A stretch of DNA of 53,998 bases from Paenibacillus sp. BJ-4 (GTDB lineage: Bacteria; Bacillota; Bacilli; Paenibacillales; Paenibacillaceae). The stretch spans positions 1-53,998 of the forward strand of contig NZ_JAIVEM010000114.1 of assembly GCF_020404765.1 (NCBI RefSeq), given 5' to 3'. Positions 19,801 to 27,285 of this stretch are shown here, one piece after another; the first letter of the stretch is position 1, and each line of letters starts with the position of its first letter. The position numbers and the translations under genes were made by a program. The notes beneath the pieces were generated by a model. That model ran no database searches, was not told the DNA's origin, and saw only the letters and a list, made by a program, of their open reading frames with translations.

Positions 19801-22800
19801 AAGGGAAGGATGATTGGACTTCTCGGGAATGCCTCGGCGGTTGCCAACCGCGTATCGTATTTTTGTAATTTCCATGGACCGAGTATCGCTGTGGATACGA
19901 TGTGCTCCTCATCACTGACTGCAATCCATCTGGCCTGTCACGGACTGCAGCATGGAGAATGCGAGCTTGCGGTAGCAGGGGGGGTCAACGTCTCCGTCCA
20001 CCCCAACAAGTACTTATTGTTGGGACAGGGAAGTTTTGCATCGAGCAATGGAAGATGTGAAAGCTTCGGGCAGGGAGACGGATATGTACCGGGAGAAGGA
20101 GTCGGGGCTTTGCTGCTCAAGCCGCTTGCCAAAGCCATAGCAGACGGAGACCGGGTATATGGAGTCATAAAAGGGACTTCAGTTAATCACGGAGGGAAAA
20201 CCAACGGATATACCGTACCCAATCCCAATGCACAGGCCAGCGTGATTGGACAGGCAATCAAGGAGGCAGGAATCAATCCTAGAGCCATTAGTTATATAGA
20301 AGCCCATGGTACAGGGACTCCCTTGGGTGACCCGATTGAAATTGCAGGCTTACAAAAAGCCTTCCGGGAATACACCAGGGACAAGCAGTTCTGCTCAATC
20401 GGATCTGCGAAGTCTAATATCGGGCATTGTGAGAGCGCAGCTGGGATCGCAGCGGTGACAAAGGTGCTTTTGCAGTTGAAAAATAAGCAGTTAGTGCCTT
20501 CACTGCATTCAAGCGCGTTAAATCCCAATATAGACTTCAGTGATAGTCCCTTTAAAGTCCAGCAGGAATTAGAAGAATGGAAAAGACCTGTAGTTTCAAT
20601 CCATGGTGAAACCAGGGAGTACCCAAGGGTGGCAGGAGTATCGGCCTTTGGGGCAGGAGGATCTAACGCCCATGTGGTGATTGAAGAATATATTCCAGTA
20701 GAAACTAGTCAGCTGCAAGCTGCTCCTGCATCCCTGGGTCCTGTAATGATTGTGTTATCGGCCAAGAATAAGGAAAGGCTGGACGAGCAGGTGCAAAGAC
20801 TGTTATCTGCAATCCGAGAACTGAATGACCCGCATATAGGTCTCGCAGATATCGCATACACGCTGCAGGTTGGGCGAGAAGCGATGGACGAACGTCTCGT
20901 GATAATCGCAACATCCATCAAAGAGCTTGACTGGAAATTGGAAAGTTTCCTGCAGGAAAAGGAAGGCGTAGAAGAACTGTATCGAGGACAGGTAAAGCGT
21001 AATAAAGGAGGGCTGGTCACTCAGGAAGTCGATGAAGATATGGCTAAAATGATTGATGCATGGGTGAACAAAGGTAAATATGGAAAGCTCGCTGAACTTT
21101 GGGTGACTGGACTGATTTTGGACTGGAACAGATTGTATGGGGATGCGAAGCCTCACAGGATTAGTTTGCCCACCTATCCTTTTGCCAGGGAAAGCTACTG
21201 GGTGCCTGTACATCAGGTAAAGAGCGCCGAAATAACAGAAGCCGTTCCGTCCCTACCTTCCTTTTTATCACCTTTACTGCATCAGAACACTTCAGACTTT
21301 TTGGAGCAACGGTTCAGTTCAACGTTTACAGGCGAGGAGTTTTTCCTCAGGGATCATGCCGTAAAAGGCCAGAGGATTCTGCCAGGTGTGGCATATCTTG
21401 AGATGGTGCGGGAGGCTGTGGAACGCTCTATAGGAAATGTCGACCACAGCACAACAGGAATCCGGTTGAAAAATGTAAACTGGATTCGGCCCATTGTTGC
21501 GGGAGACCGGACAGTCTCTGTACACACTAGACTAGTCCTTGAAGACGCCGGAAAAATCAGCTTTGAGGTGTACAGTGGGCAAGGGGCAAACGACACAGGG
21601 CGCACCGTGCATAGCCAGGGCAATGCGGTGCAGGTTTACTTAGAACAAGAACCGGTGCTGAACCTTAAGGCGTTACAGGAAGATTTTGGTCAATGCAGTT
21701 TTAACGGATCATACTGCTACGAAATCTTCAAGGAAATGGGAATGGATTATGGCCCGGCATATAGGTGTGTAGACAAGGTGTATACACATCCTGGAAAGGT
21801 GCTGGCCAAGCTGGCATTGCCTGCCTTTATTTCCGATACGGCGGACAGCTTTGTTCTTCACCCCAGCCTGATGGATTCTGCCTTGCATGCATCTATCGGA
21901 TTGATCATGGGCCAAGAGAACGGAGGACTGCCGGGTAGCACAGTACCGAATACGCCCTTCATGCCATTTGCCCTTCAAGAGATTGAGATTTATGGGGCAT
22001 GCACTCCGACCATGTGGTCGTTGATTCAATACAGCGAGGGCAGCAAGAAAGAGGACAAGGTACAGAAGCTCAATATTGTCTTGTGTGATGAGGAAGGAAT
22101 CGTTTGTGTCAGAATAACAGGGCTATCCACCCGCGCGCTGGACGGAGACTTCCGAGGTGAAACTGCACAAGGTGTAGTGGCAGGCGAAAATGAAGCCGAC
22201 CCGCTTGTAGGATCTGTCATGCTCATCCCGAAATGGGACCCGGCTACGATAAAAAAAGATATCGTTTCCCCGTCGTCGATAGACCGATTTGTCATTGCAG
22301 GGGGTACTGACACAGACCGACAAGCCATCCGGGAACATTATCCTAGGGCGCATTTTTTGGAGCTTCAGGCGCAGGATTCCATAGAAACGGTCGCCTCAAA
22401 GGTAGAGGAATATGGAGCCGTTGACCATATCCTGTGGATTGCACCCTGCATTTCTGTTGAATCGGTGACTACCGAATCCTTGATCAAGGAACAGGAGCAA
22501 GGAGTCCTTCTCTTTTTTAAAATGGTCAAAGCGATGCTTCTACTGGGGTATGGAACGAAAAAGCTAGGCTGGACAACGATAACCACCCAAGCTCTGTCGA
22601 TCGATCAGAACGATACAGTCCACCCGACTCACGCAAGTCTGCATGGGTTGGTAGGCTCTATGGTCAAAGAATATCCGAACTGGAAAATCCGTATCATTGA
22701 CCTGCCATCCGATCATGACTGGCCGTTACCCGATATCTTTACGCTGCCTTCGGACCGACAGGGACGGATGTGGGTTTTCAGGAGCGGGCAGTGGTATCGG

Positions 22801-25800
22801 CAGCATCTGATCCCATTCAAGCAGACACCAGGTTCAAAAGGACAGACGCTTTTCAAAACCGGAGGCGTCTATGTGATAATCGGTGGCGCCGGCAATATCG
22901 GAGAGGCGTGGAGCAAGTATATGGCATCTACCTACCAGGCCCAGATGGTGTGGATAGGCAGAAGGCCAAAGGATGCGTCTATCCAGGCTAAATTGGACGC
23001 ATTTGAGGGCCTGGGACCTGTTCCAGGCTACATCACGGCGGATGCAACAGATGAAAGAGAGCTGCAGCGGGCATATGAGGAGATAAAGCAGCGGTACTCC
23101 AAGATCAATGGCGTGGTCCACTCTGCCATTGCATTTTTGGAGAAGGGGTTGGAAGATTTGACGGAGGAAGGGCTCCGGTCAGGGCTTTCAGCAAAGGTCG
23201 ATGTAAGTGTACGCATGGCCCAGGTCTTTCAAAAGGAACCGTTGGATTTTGTACTGTTTTTCTCTTCCATTATCTCCTATGTAAAGAATCCGGGACAAAG
23301 CAGCTATGCAGCTGGATGCACCTTTAAGGACGCGTTTGCGCATCGGCTTTTACAAGAATGGCGTTGCCCGGTGAAAGTCATGAACTGGGGATACTGGGGA
23401 AGCGGCGAAGACAATGCTTCCAATGGCGGGCAACAAGAGGTAGAAAATTATTCAAGACTAGCGCAGATAGGCGTCGGGCTTATTGAGATTCAGGAGGGCA
23501 TGGAGGCACTTGAGACACTGCTTGCCTCACCGATGGACCAAATGGGGCTTATGAAAACAACAAGACATCTAGATATGGAAGGAACTAATCCGACGGAAGC
23601 TGTTGAACTATACCCGCACAATCCTGATCCGGATCTCCGGGATATACAGGGAAATATTGCTGCAGCCATACAATCCAAAATCCATTTTACCCAAAGCTAT
23701 GGCGCAGAGGATGCTGGCGACCTTCAGGAAAGGGAAATGGAACATCTCCTGTACAGGTTGTTGCGGGAGCAGCTTTTGTCCATGGGGCTGTCAGGGACAG
23801 ATCGTCAGTCGGTCGACGATTTTAAAAATAAGCACGGACTCCCTGTGTTATACGGCAAATGGCTGAAAGAGAGCATGGAGATTTTGGCACGGATGGATTA
23901 CGGCCTTTCAGGCAGTGATTATTCCAGCTTTTCTTATAGCAATGATGATGTCTGGGAGGAATGGGAAGAGCGCAAGCGTACATGGCTGAATTATCCGCAG
24001 ATGAGAGCAAGGGTCAATTTGGCTGAGACAACGCTACGGGCTTTACCGGAAATTCTTACCGGAAAATGCCCTGCAACCGAAATTATCTTCCCCAATTCCT
24101 CTATGGAACTGGTGGAAGGAATTTATAAGAACAATCTGGTTGTGGACTACTTTAATGAAGTACTTGCCGATACGGTTGCCGCCTATGTCCAAGAGAGAAT
24201 CATGAGCGATTCCGGTGCGGAAATCAGAATTCTTGAAATCGGGGCGGGCACCGGAGGAACCAGTGAAACAGTATTCCTGAAATTACGGCCATACCACAAA
24301 CACATTCAGGAATATTGTTACACCGATATCTCGAAAGCCTTTTTGATGCACGCGGAAAAAGAGTATGGGCCGCACAATCCATATCTCAGCTATCGGATAT
24401 TTAATGTGGAAGAACCTGTTGCCGGGCAAGGTATTGATGCGGGTAAATATGATATTGTCATTGCCGCTAACGTACTTCATACCGCAAAAGATATCCGCCA
24501 GGCATTACGTAATGCCAAAGCGGTTTTGAAAAGCAAAGGCCTGCTCTTGTTAAATGAAATCACGGGTAGCAGCGTATTTACCCACCTTACCTTCGGATTG
24601 CTGGATGGCTGGTGGGCGTATGAGGATGCGGAATTACGTATTCCCGGCTGCCCAGGGCTCCATCCTCAAATATGGGAAAATGTATTGGCCAAAGAAGGCT
24701 TCCGTACAGCGTTCTTCCCTGCACAGGAGGCGCATGATTGGGGCCAGCAGATCGTTGTAGCCCAAAGCGATGGCTTGGTTCGACAAAAGCGACAGCAAAA
24801 ACGGAGATCCATATCGGTAGAGAAACGAACCGTAGAAACGGTATCAGCGAAACAACCATCTCAACCCAAAATAGAGGTAGTACAGGCCGAGGCGGAAAAT
24901 GTGCTGCGTGAAAAAGGTACGGCGTATTTTAAACATTTGCTAGGCGAGACGCTAAAAATGGAACCGCAAAGTGTCGACTCTACGGTTGCCCTGGAAGAGT
25001 ATGGGATCGACTCAATATTGGTTGTGCAAATTACAAATGTTTTGCGTGAAGTAATCGAGGATTTTTCCAGCACGCTGTTTTTTGAGTACAACACAATAGA
25101 TGATTTAGTAGCGTACCTTCTTCAAAACCAAAAGGATTCGTTGAAGAAGCTGGTAGGGATAAAGGAACCAGAGTTAAAGGAAGAAACTTCCAAAGTTGAA
25201 GAGGTTCCTGCTCCGCGATTACTCGCTACTGCCCCCATGAAGCTTGAACGCGGGGGACGCTTCCTTAAGCCTTCTGACAGTACGATTGAAAGGCCGACGG
25301 CACAGCCCTCCAATATCAGGGATATTGCGATTGTTGGGTTGTCAGGACGTTATCCAGGAGCTCGTAATGTAGAGGAATATTGGAGCAATCTAAGAGAAGG
25401 TAAAAATTGCATCACTGAAATTCCTGAAGACCGTTGGGATTGGAAGAGCTACTTTGACGAAGAAAAAGGGAAGAGGGGCGCAATCTATACGAAATCGGGC
25501 GGCTTTATCGAAGGCATTGATCTATTCGATCCGCTATTTTTCAAGATTTCTCCTGCTGAAGCCGAAACAATGGACCCGCAGGAAAGGCTGTTCCTGGAAG
25601 CAGCATATGCAAGTATAGAGGATGCCGGGTATACTCCTGCCAATCTTTGTGAGAGTAGAAAAGTCGGTGTATTCGCAGGGGTTATGAACGGAAATTACGC
25701 TTTTGGACCACAGTACAATTCTATTTCCAACCGGGTTTCCTATCATTTGGATTTCCAAGGTCCGAGTATGTCCATAGATACAGCTTGCTCTTCCTCATTG

Positions 25801-27255
25801 ACGGCTATCCATTTGGCTTTGGAAAGTTTGTATAGTGGTACAAGCGAGTGCGCCATTGCCGGAGGGGTCAATTTGATTGTAGACCCTATCCACTATATCA
25901 AGCTGTCGGCTATGACGATGCTTTCTAAAACTGGCGCATGTAGGTCATTCGGAGACCAAGCCGATGGGTTTGTCGATGGGGAGGGTGTCGGCGCTATCGT
26001 GTTAAAACCGCTGGAGAAGGCCATTGCAGATGGTGACCATATTTATGGAGTCATCAAAGGGAGCATGCTCAATGCTTCAGGCAAAACCAGCGGTTATACA
26101 GTACCTAGCCCTCAAGCTCAATCTTGGTTGATTGAAGAAGCGCTCCAGCGTTCGAACGTCGATGCAAGAACAGTCAGTTATATTGAAGCCCATGGAACCG
26201 GTACGGCTTTGGGTGATCCTATTGAAATTGCAGGACTGACAAGGGCTTTCGAAAAATTCACAGAGGATAAACAGTTCTGCGCCATAGGGGCGGTCAAATC
26301 CAATATAGGCCACTGTGAGAGCGCAGCAGGCATTGCAGGAGTGACCAAAATATTGTTGCAGCTTAAGCACTTTCAGCTCGTACCATCCTTACATTCAGGG
26401 AAGTTGAATCCTGAAATTAATTTTAACAATACTCCTTTTATCGTTCAGCAAAGCCTGGAGGAATGGAAGAGACCGGTAATTACAACCGATGGAATAACGA
26501 AAGAATATCCAAGACGGGCAGGCATATCTTCTTTCGGTGCAGGAGGGGCTAACGCTCATATCGTGATTGAAGAATACGTTCCCCAGCCCCAGGAGCAGTC
26601 TGAAATAGGATTTGCTTCTCAGGGACCAGCCATGATCGTGCTGTCAGCCAAGAGCGAGGAGCAGCTTAAGGAAAAGGGACGGCAGTTGCTGGAGGCGATT
26701 CAGGGTCAGCTTTCCTCCGCCAGCCTACCGGATATTGCCTATACGCTCCAGGTAGGGCGTGAAGCGATGGAGGAGCGTCTGGCCATGCTAGTAGAATCTA
26801 CCGCAGAGCTTGAGGAAAAATTAAAGGGGTTTGTGGATGGACGCCATAACATGCTCAACCTATATAGGGGACAGGTTAAACGTAACAAAGAATCGTTGTC
26901 CATTTTTTCAGGAGACGAGGACATGCAACAAATGATCGAGCTTTGGATTTCCAAAAAGAAATATACAAAGCTTCTGGAGCTGTGGACCAAAGGGGTAAAT
27001 TTGGATTGGAAAAAACTTTACACAGGGAAGATGCCTCACCGTATCAGCCTGCCCACCTATCCTTTCGCTAGAGAGCATTACTGGACTTCTGAAAGCAAGG
27101 ATCAATTAAAAGCCCATGCATTACTGCCGCAAGGCGAAAGCACTGAAGACTTTGACGATATACTGTGCGGCAGACTTTTGGATGAAATGTTGAACGATAC
27201 CATGTCTGTGGATGAGGCAGCCAATGAAATCCTCAATATATTTGTACGTAAATAA
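13846..27255 (+). CDS. trans-AT polyketide synthase PKS-2 (ECH / KS-DH-KR-ACP / KS-DH-KR-cMT-ACP / KS)
   Basis: The start is set at ATG 13846 because AGGAGG (13832-13837) is 8 bases upstream; ATG 13840 would leave only 2 bases. Order: N-terminal helical docking-like segment; crotonase-like ECH domain (14070-14810); KS (14902-16170, Cys codon 15403); DH (16723-17570, HxxxGxxxLP and DSALQ intact); KR (17610-18880); ACP (18960-19205); KS (19375-20690, Cys 19903); DH (21262-22150, intact, DSALH); a divergent KR (22200-23570); C-methyltransferase (23700-24780, SAM motif LEIGAGTGGTS near 24232); ACP (24890-25145); KS (25321-26570, Cys 25786). It ends with KS-linker and a docking-like helix. The terminal KS has no partner domains here: its KR and ACP are on PKS-3, so this module is split across proteins. 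Predicted steps are an olefin, an alpha-methyl olefin, then a further condensation. It lies 50 bases after PKS-1 and is surely co-transcribed. Confidence 0.97.
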   Translation: MDSKDIFRAVQTGKINSEDAEKQLLQFIGGLPDESLEASPQESSEGPALLLQPLDSFHGPEDGQGISDCTMKVQSVVEVQEFEHGIVLLTMKDTEHKNTFSDELIIGLNQAFETVQANENYKVVILTGYDTYFATGGTQEGLLAIHEGKAKYSDTNVYRIALDCKLPVIAAMQGHGIGAGWCMGMFCDFIVMSRESIYTTNFMKYGFTPGAGSTLIFPEKFGVSMAQEILFTGTRYSGSELETKGVPFPVLPRNEVVPHAMQLARKLSESPRESLIELKNHMAQSIREKLAITIEKEIKMQDKTFVNQQEVKERIQSAYGQMPNNSDAHKPVKHAETKKAMPELPRGQELKESIAIIGMAGQFPKSRSLAEFWDNLAQGRDCISEIPSTRWSIDEYYDTNPKAQGKTYSKWMGVLEDIDKFDPLFFNISPAEAEMMDPQQRLFLESSWKCIEDAGLNPVSLSESRCGVFVGCAASDYGRSMSGQGLNAQVLMGGSPSILSARISYLLNLKGPSLAIDTACSSSLVAIAEACNSLVLETSDLALAGGVMVMTGPGMHVMTSKAGMLSKDGRCFTFDARANGFVPGEGVGVILLKRLSDAIRDKDSIHGVIRGWGMNQDGKTNGITAPSVNSQTSLEKEVYRRFHINPETISMVEAHGTGTKLGDPIEVEGLTESFRSYTSKKGYCALGSLKSNMGHMLTAAGVAGVMKVLLAMKHRQLPPTINFTSLNEHISLEDSPFYINTGLQSWESGPGIPRRASVSAFGFSGTNAHMVIEEYVPVASAVNPAAVDNDNPGLFVLSAKGEQSLKTYATNMLNFVKSHENVNLTDLAYTLQVGRKAMDCRLAFLADSREHLIDKLENFVNGNSSEKVLTGRVDNAGDRIELFDLNEDTGTLVRTLIQNRRLDKVAKLWVNGASIEWDVLYGDIKPQRISLPTYPFKRERYWLSEADLGQGSINPALTVQIHPLLHQNISDLCGQRYSSTFTGREFFLSDHRIKGQQTLPGVAYLEMVRAAVAEAAGDVVDGETNIRLKNIVWAQPVVVAGEPVKIHITLYPQDNGEIAFEIGSGVKGTEDIIHSQGTAVLERASELQVLDLNALRAGCTRNPLSSSQCYEAFRAMGIDYGPGHRGIEAIFRGKDYVLAKLSLPSTVLHTQSEFVLHPSLMDSALQATIGLVVGSEEHLPAGKLAIPFALQALKISEKCTPVMWARISRQESKETSNGLSMVHIDLCDETGKICVQFNGLSSRELEEGAGQAGNAEMIDTLMLEPIWKERTVPAGVGVSDDIRHVVILCEVEGITREDIEARMGGTRCLVLQSSSMETDARFEDYVIQIFEKLQSIMLDMHKQKVLIQIVVPARKDQQVYSGLFAMLKTAHKENPNVMGQLLELDAGNSLEGIIEKLHENRRSRHDERIRYHGGQRRALIWHEIENLREDTALPWRDGGIYLITGGVGGLGLIFAKEIVTNVKNFTLVLAGRSPLSADKQTLLSELRALGGHVEYRQVDVGHKEAVTGLIHGIVEQFGGLNGILHTAGVIRDNFIIKKTKEEVIEVLTPKVSGLINLDQASRALALDFFILFSSGAGSLGNVGQVDYSAANGFMDAYAAYRNALVTAKQRQGQTLSINWPLWKDGGMHVDPETERAMQGLGMTAMQTENGIKALYQSLSSGRSQVMVIEGDPHRIKAAILGQSSGTEVSGRSEMESGEAPVIGEEWLREKAEDYLKALLSAVIKLPAESIDANAPMDRYGIDSILVMQLTNELEKTFGSLPKTLFFEYQNLRSLTEYFLETYRGRLIEVLDVLEVKEKNGVPHEGPKVPIKSTIKPLASISASRRRSWLLPTGTQPRLEKQALDVAIIGVSGRYPGAVGIREFWKNLKDGKDCITEIPKERWDHSLYFNETKGKPGKTYSKWGGFIDGVDWFDPLFFNISPREAETMDPQERLFLECVYETIEDAGYTRETLCADRGLGGMEGNVGVYVGVMYHEYQLYGAQEQAKGRMIGLLGNASAVANRVSYFCNFHGPSIAVDTMCSSSLTAIHLACHGLQHGECELAVAGGVNVSVHPNKYLLLGQGSFASSNGRCESFGQGDGYVPGEGVGALLLKPLAKAIADGDRVYGVIKGTSVNHGGKTNGYTVPNPNAQASVIGQAIKEAGINPRAISYIEAHGTGTPLGDPIEIAGLQKAFREYTRDKQFCSIGSAKSNIGHCESAAGIAAVTKVLLQLKNKQLVPSLHSSALNPNIDFSDSPFKVQQELEEWKRPVVSIHGETREYPRVAGVSAFGAGGSNAHVVIEEYIPVETSQLQAAPASLGPVMIVLSAKNKERLDEQVQRLLSAIRELNDPHIGLADIAYTLQVGREAMDERLVIIATSIKELDWKLESFLQEKEGVEELYRGQVKRNKGGLVTQEVDEDMAKMIDAWVNKGKYGKLAELWVTGLILDWNRLYGDAKPHRISLPTYPFARESYWVPVHQVKSAEITEAVPSLPSFLSPLLHQNTSDFLEQRFSSTFTGEEFFLRDHAVKGQRILPGVAYLEMVREAVERSIGNVDHSTTGIRLKNVNWIRPIVAGDRTVSVHTRLVLEDAGKISFEVYSGQGANDTGRTVHSQGNAVQVYLEQEPVLNLKALQEDFGQCSFNGSYCYEIFKEMGMDYGPAYRCVDKVYTHPGKVLAKLALPAFISDTADSFVLHPSLMDSALHASIGLIMGQENGGLPGSTVPNTPFMPFALQEIEIYGACTPTMWSLIQYSEGSKKEDKVQKLNIVLCDEEGIVCVRITGLSTRALDGDFRGETAQGVVAGENEADPLVGSVMLIPKWDPATIKKDIVSPSSIDRFVIAGGTDTDRQAIREHYPRAHFLELQAQDSIETVASKVEEYGAVDHILWIAPCISVESVTTESLIKEQEQGVLLFFKMVKAMLLLGYGTKKLGWTTITTQALSIDQNDTVHPTHASLHGLVGSMVKEYPNWKIRIIDLPSDHDWPLPDIFTLPSDRQGRMWVFRSGQWYRQHLIPFKQTPGSKGQTLFKTGGVYVIIGGAGNIGEAWSKYMASTYQAQMVWIGRRPKDASIQAKLDAFEGLGPVPGYITADATDERELQRAYEEIKQRYSKINGVVHSAIAFLEKGLEDLTEEGLRSGLSAKVDVSVRMAQVFQKEPLDFVLFFSSIISYVKNPGQSSYAAGCTFKDAFAHRLLQEWRCPVKVMNWGYWGSGEDNASNGGQQEVENYSRLAQIGVGLIEIQEGMEALETLLASPMDQMGLMKTTRHLDMEGTNPTEAVELYPHNPDPDLRDIQGNIAAAIQSKIHFTQSYGAEDAGDLQEREMEHLLYRLLREQLLSMGLSGTDRQSVDDFKNKHGLPVLYGKWLKESMEILARMDYGLSGSDYSSFSYSNDDVWEEWEERKRTWLNYPQMRARVNLAETTLRALPEILTGKCPATEIIFPNSSMELVEGIYKNNLVVDYFNEVLADTVAAYVQERIMSDSGAEIRILEIGAGTGGTSETVFLKLRPYHKHIQEYCYTDISKAFLMHAEKEYGPHNPYLSYRIFNVEEPVAGQGIDAGKYDIVIAANVLHTAKDIRQALRNAKAVLKSKGLLLLNEITGSSVFTHLTFGLLDGWWAYEDAELRIPGCPGLHPQIWENVLAKEGFRTAFFPAQEAHDWGQQIVVAQSDGLVRQKRQQKRRSISVEKRTVETVSAKQPSQPKIEVVQAEAENVLREKGTAYFKHLLGETLKMEPQSVDSTVALEEYGIDSILVVQITNVLREVIEDFSSTLFFEYNTIDDLVAYLLQNQKDSLKKLVGIKEPELKEETSKVEEVPAPRLLATAPMKLERGGRFLKPSDSTIERPTAQPSNIRDIAIVGLSGRYPGARNVEEYWSNLREGKNCITEIPEDRWDWKSYFDEEKGKRGAIYTKSGGFIEGIDLFDPLFFKISPAEAETMDPQERLFLEAAYASIEDAGYTPANLCESRKVGVFAGVMNGNYAFGPQYNSISNRVSYHLDFQGPSMSIDTACSSSLTAIHLALESLYSGTSECAIAGGVNLIVDPIHYIKLSAMTMLSKTGACRSFGDQADGFVDGEGVGAIVLKPLEKAIADGDHIYGVIKGSMLNASGKTSGYTVPSPQAQSWLIEEALQRSNVDARTVSYIEAHGTGTALGDPIEIAGLTRAFEKFTEDKQFCAIGAVKSNIGHCESAAGIAGVTKILLQLKHFQLVPSLHSGKLNPEINFNNTPFIVQQSLEEWKRPVITTDGITKEYPRRAGISSFGAGGANAHIVIEEYVPQPQEQSEIGFASQGPAMIVLSAKSEEQLKEKGRQLLEAIQGQLSSASLPDIAYTLQVGREAMEERLAMLVESTAELEEKLKGFVDGRHNMLNLYRGQVKRNKESLSIFSGDEDMQQMIELWISKKKYTKLLELWTKGVNLDWKKLYTGKMPHRISLPTYPFAREHYWTSESKDQLKAHALLPQGESTEDFDDILCGRLLDEMLNDTMSVDEAANEILNIFVRK
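14070..14810 (+). other. embedded enoyl-CoA hydratase-like (ECH2-type) domain at the N-terminus of PKS-2
   Basis: About 245 residues of crotonase fold precede the first KS of PKS-2. The stretch KYGFTPGAGST and the HGIGAGW oxyanion segment recall the decarboxylating ECH2 enzymes of beta-branch cassettes (PksI and the N-terminal domain of CurF, from memory of the families). It directly follows PKS-1's terminal Trp-flagged ACP, which fits an enzyme that decarboxylates the HMG-type intermediate on that ACP. ECH1 versus ECH2 is judged from motifs only. Confidence 0.75.
22200..23570 (+). other. divergent KR domain preceding the C-methyltransferase
   Basis: This KR differs from the others in the window. 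The nucleotide loop reads GGAGNIG (GxGxxG intact), the LDD-equivalent Asp is missing (HSAIAFLEKG), and the residue after the catalytic Tyr region is Cys rather than Asn (SSYAAGCTFKDAF). Ser and Tyr remain, so activity is plausible. It resembles the separate KR clade usually found in cMT-bearing trans-AT modules. Confidence 0.65.
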
Positions 27256-27285
27256 GAAGTTTCTACGTGCTGGGAGGCAATTGAG

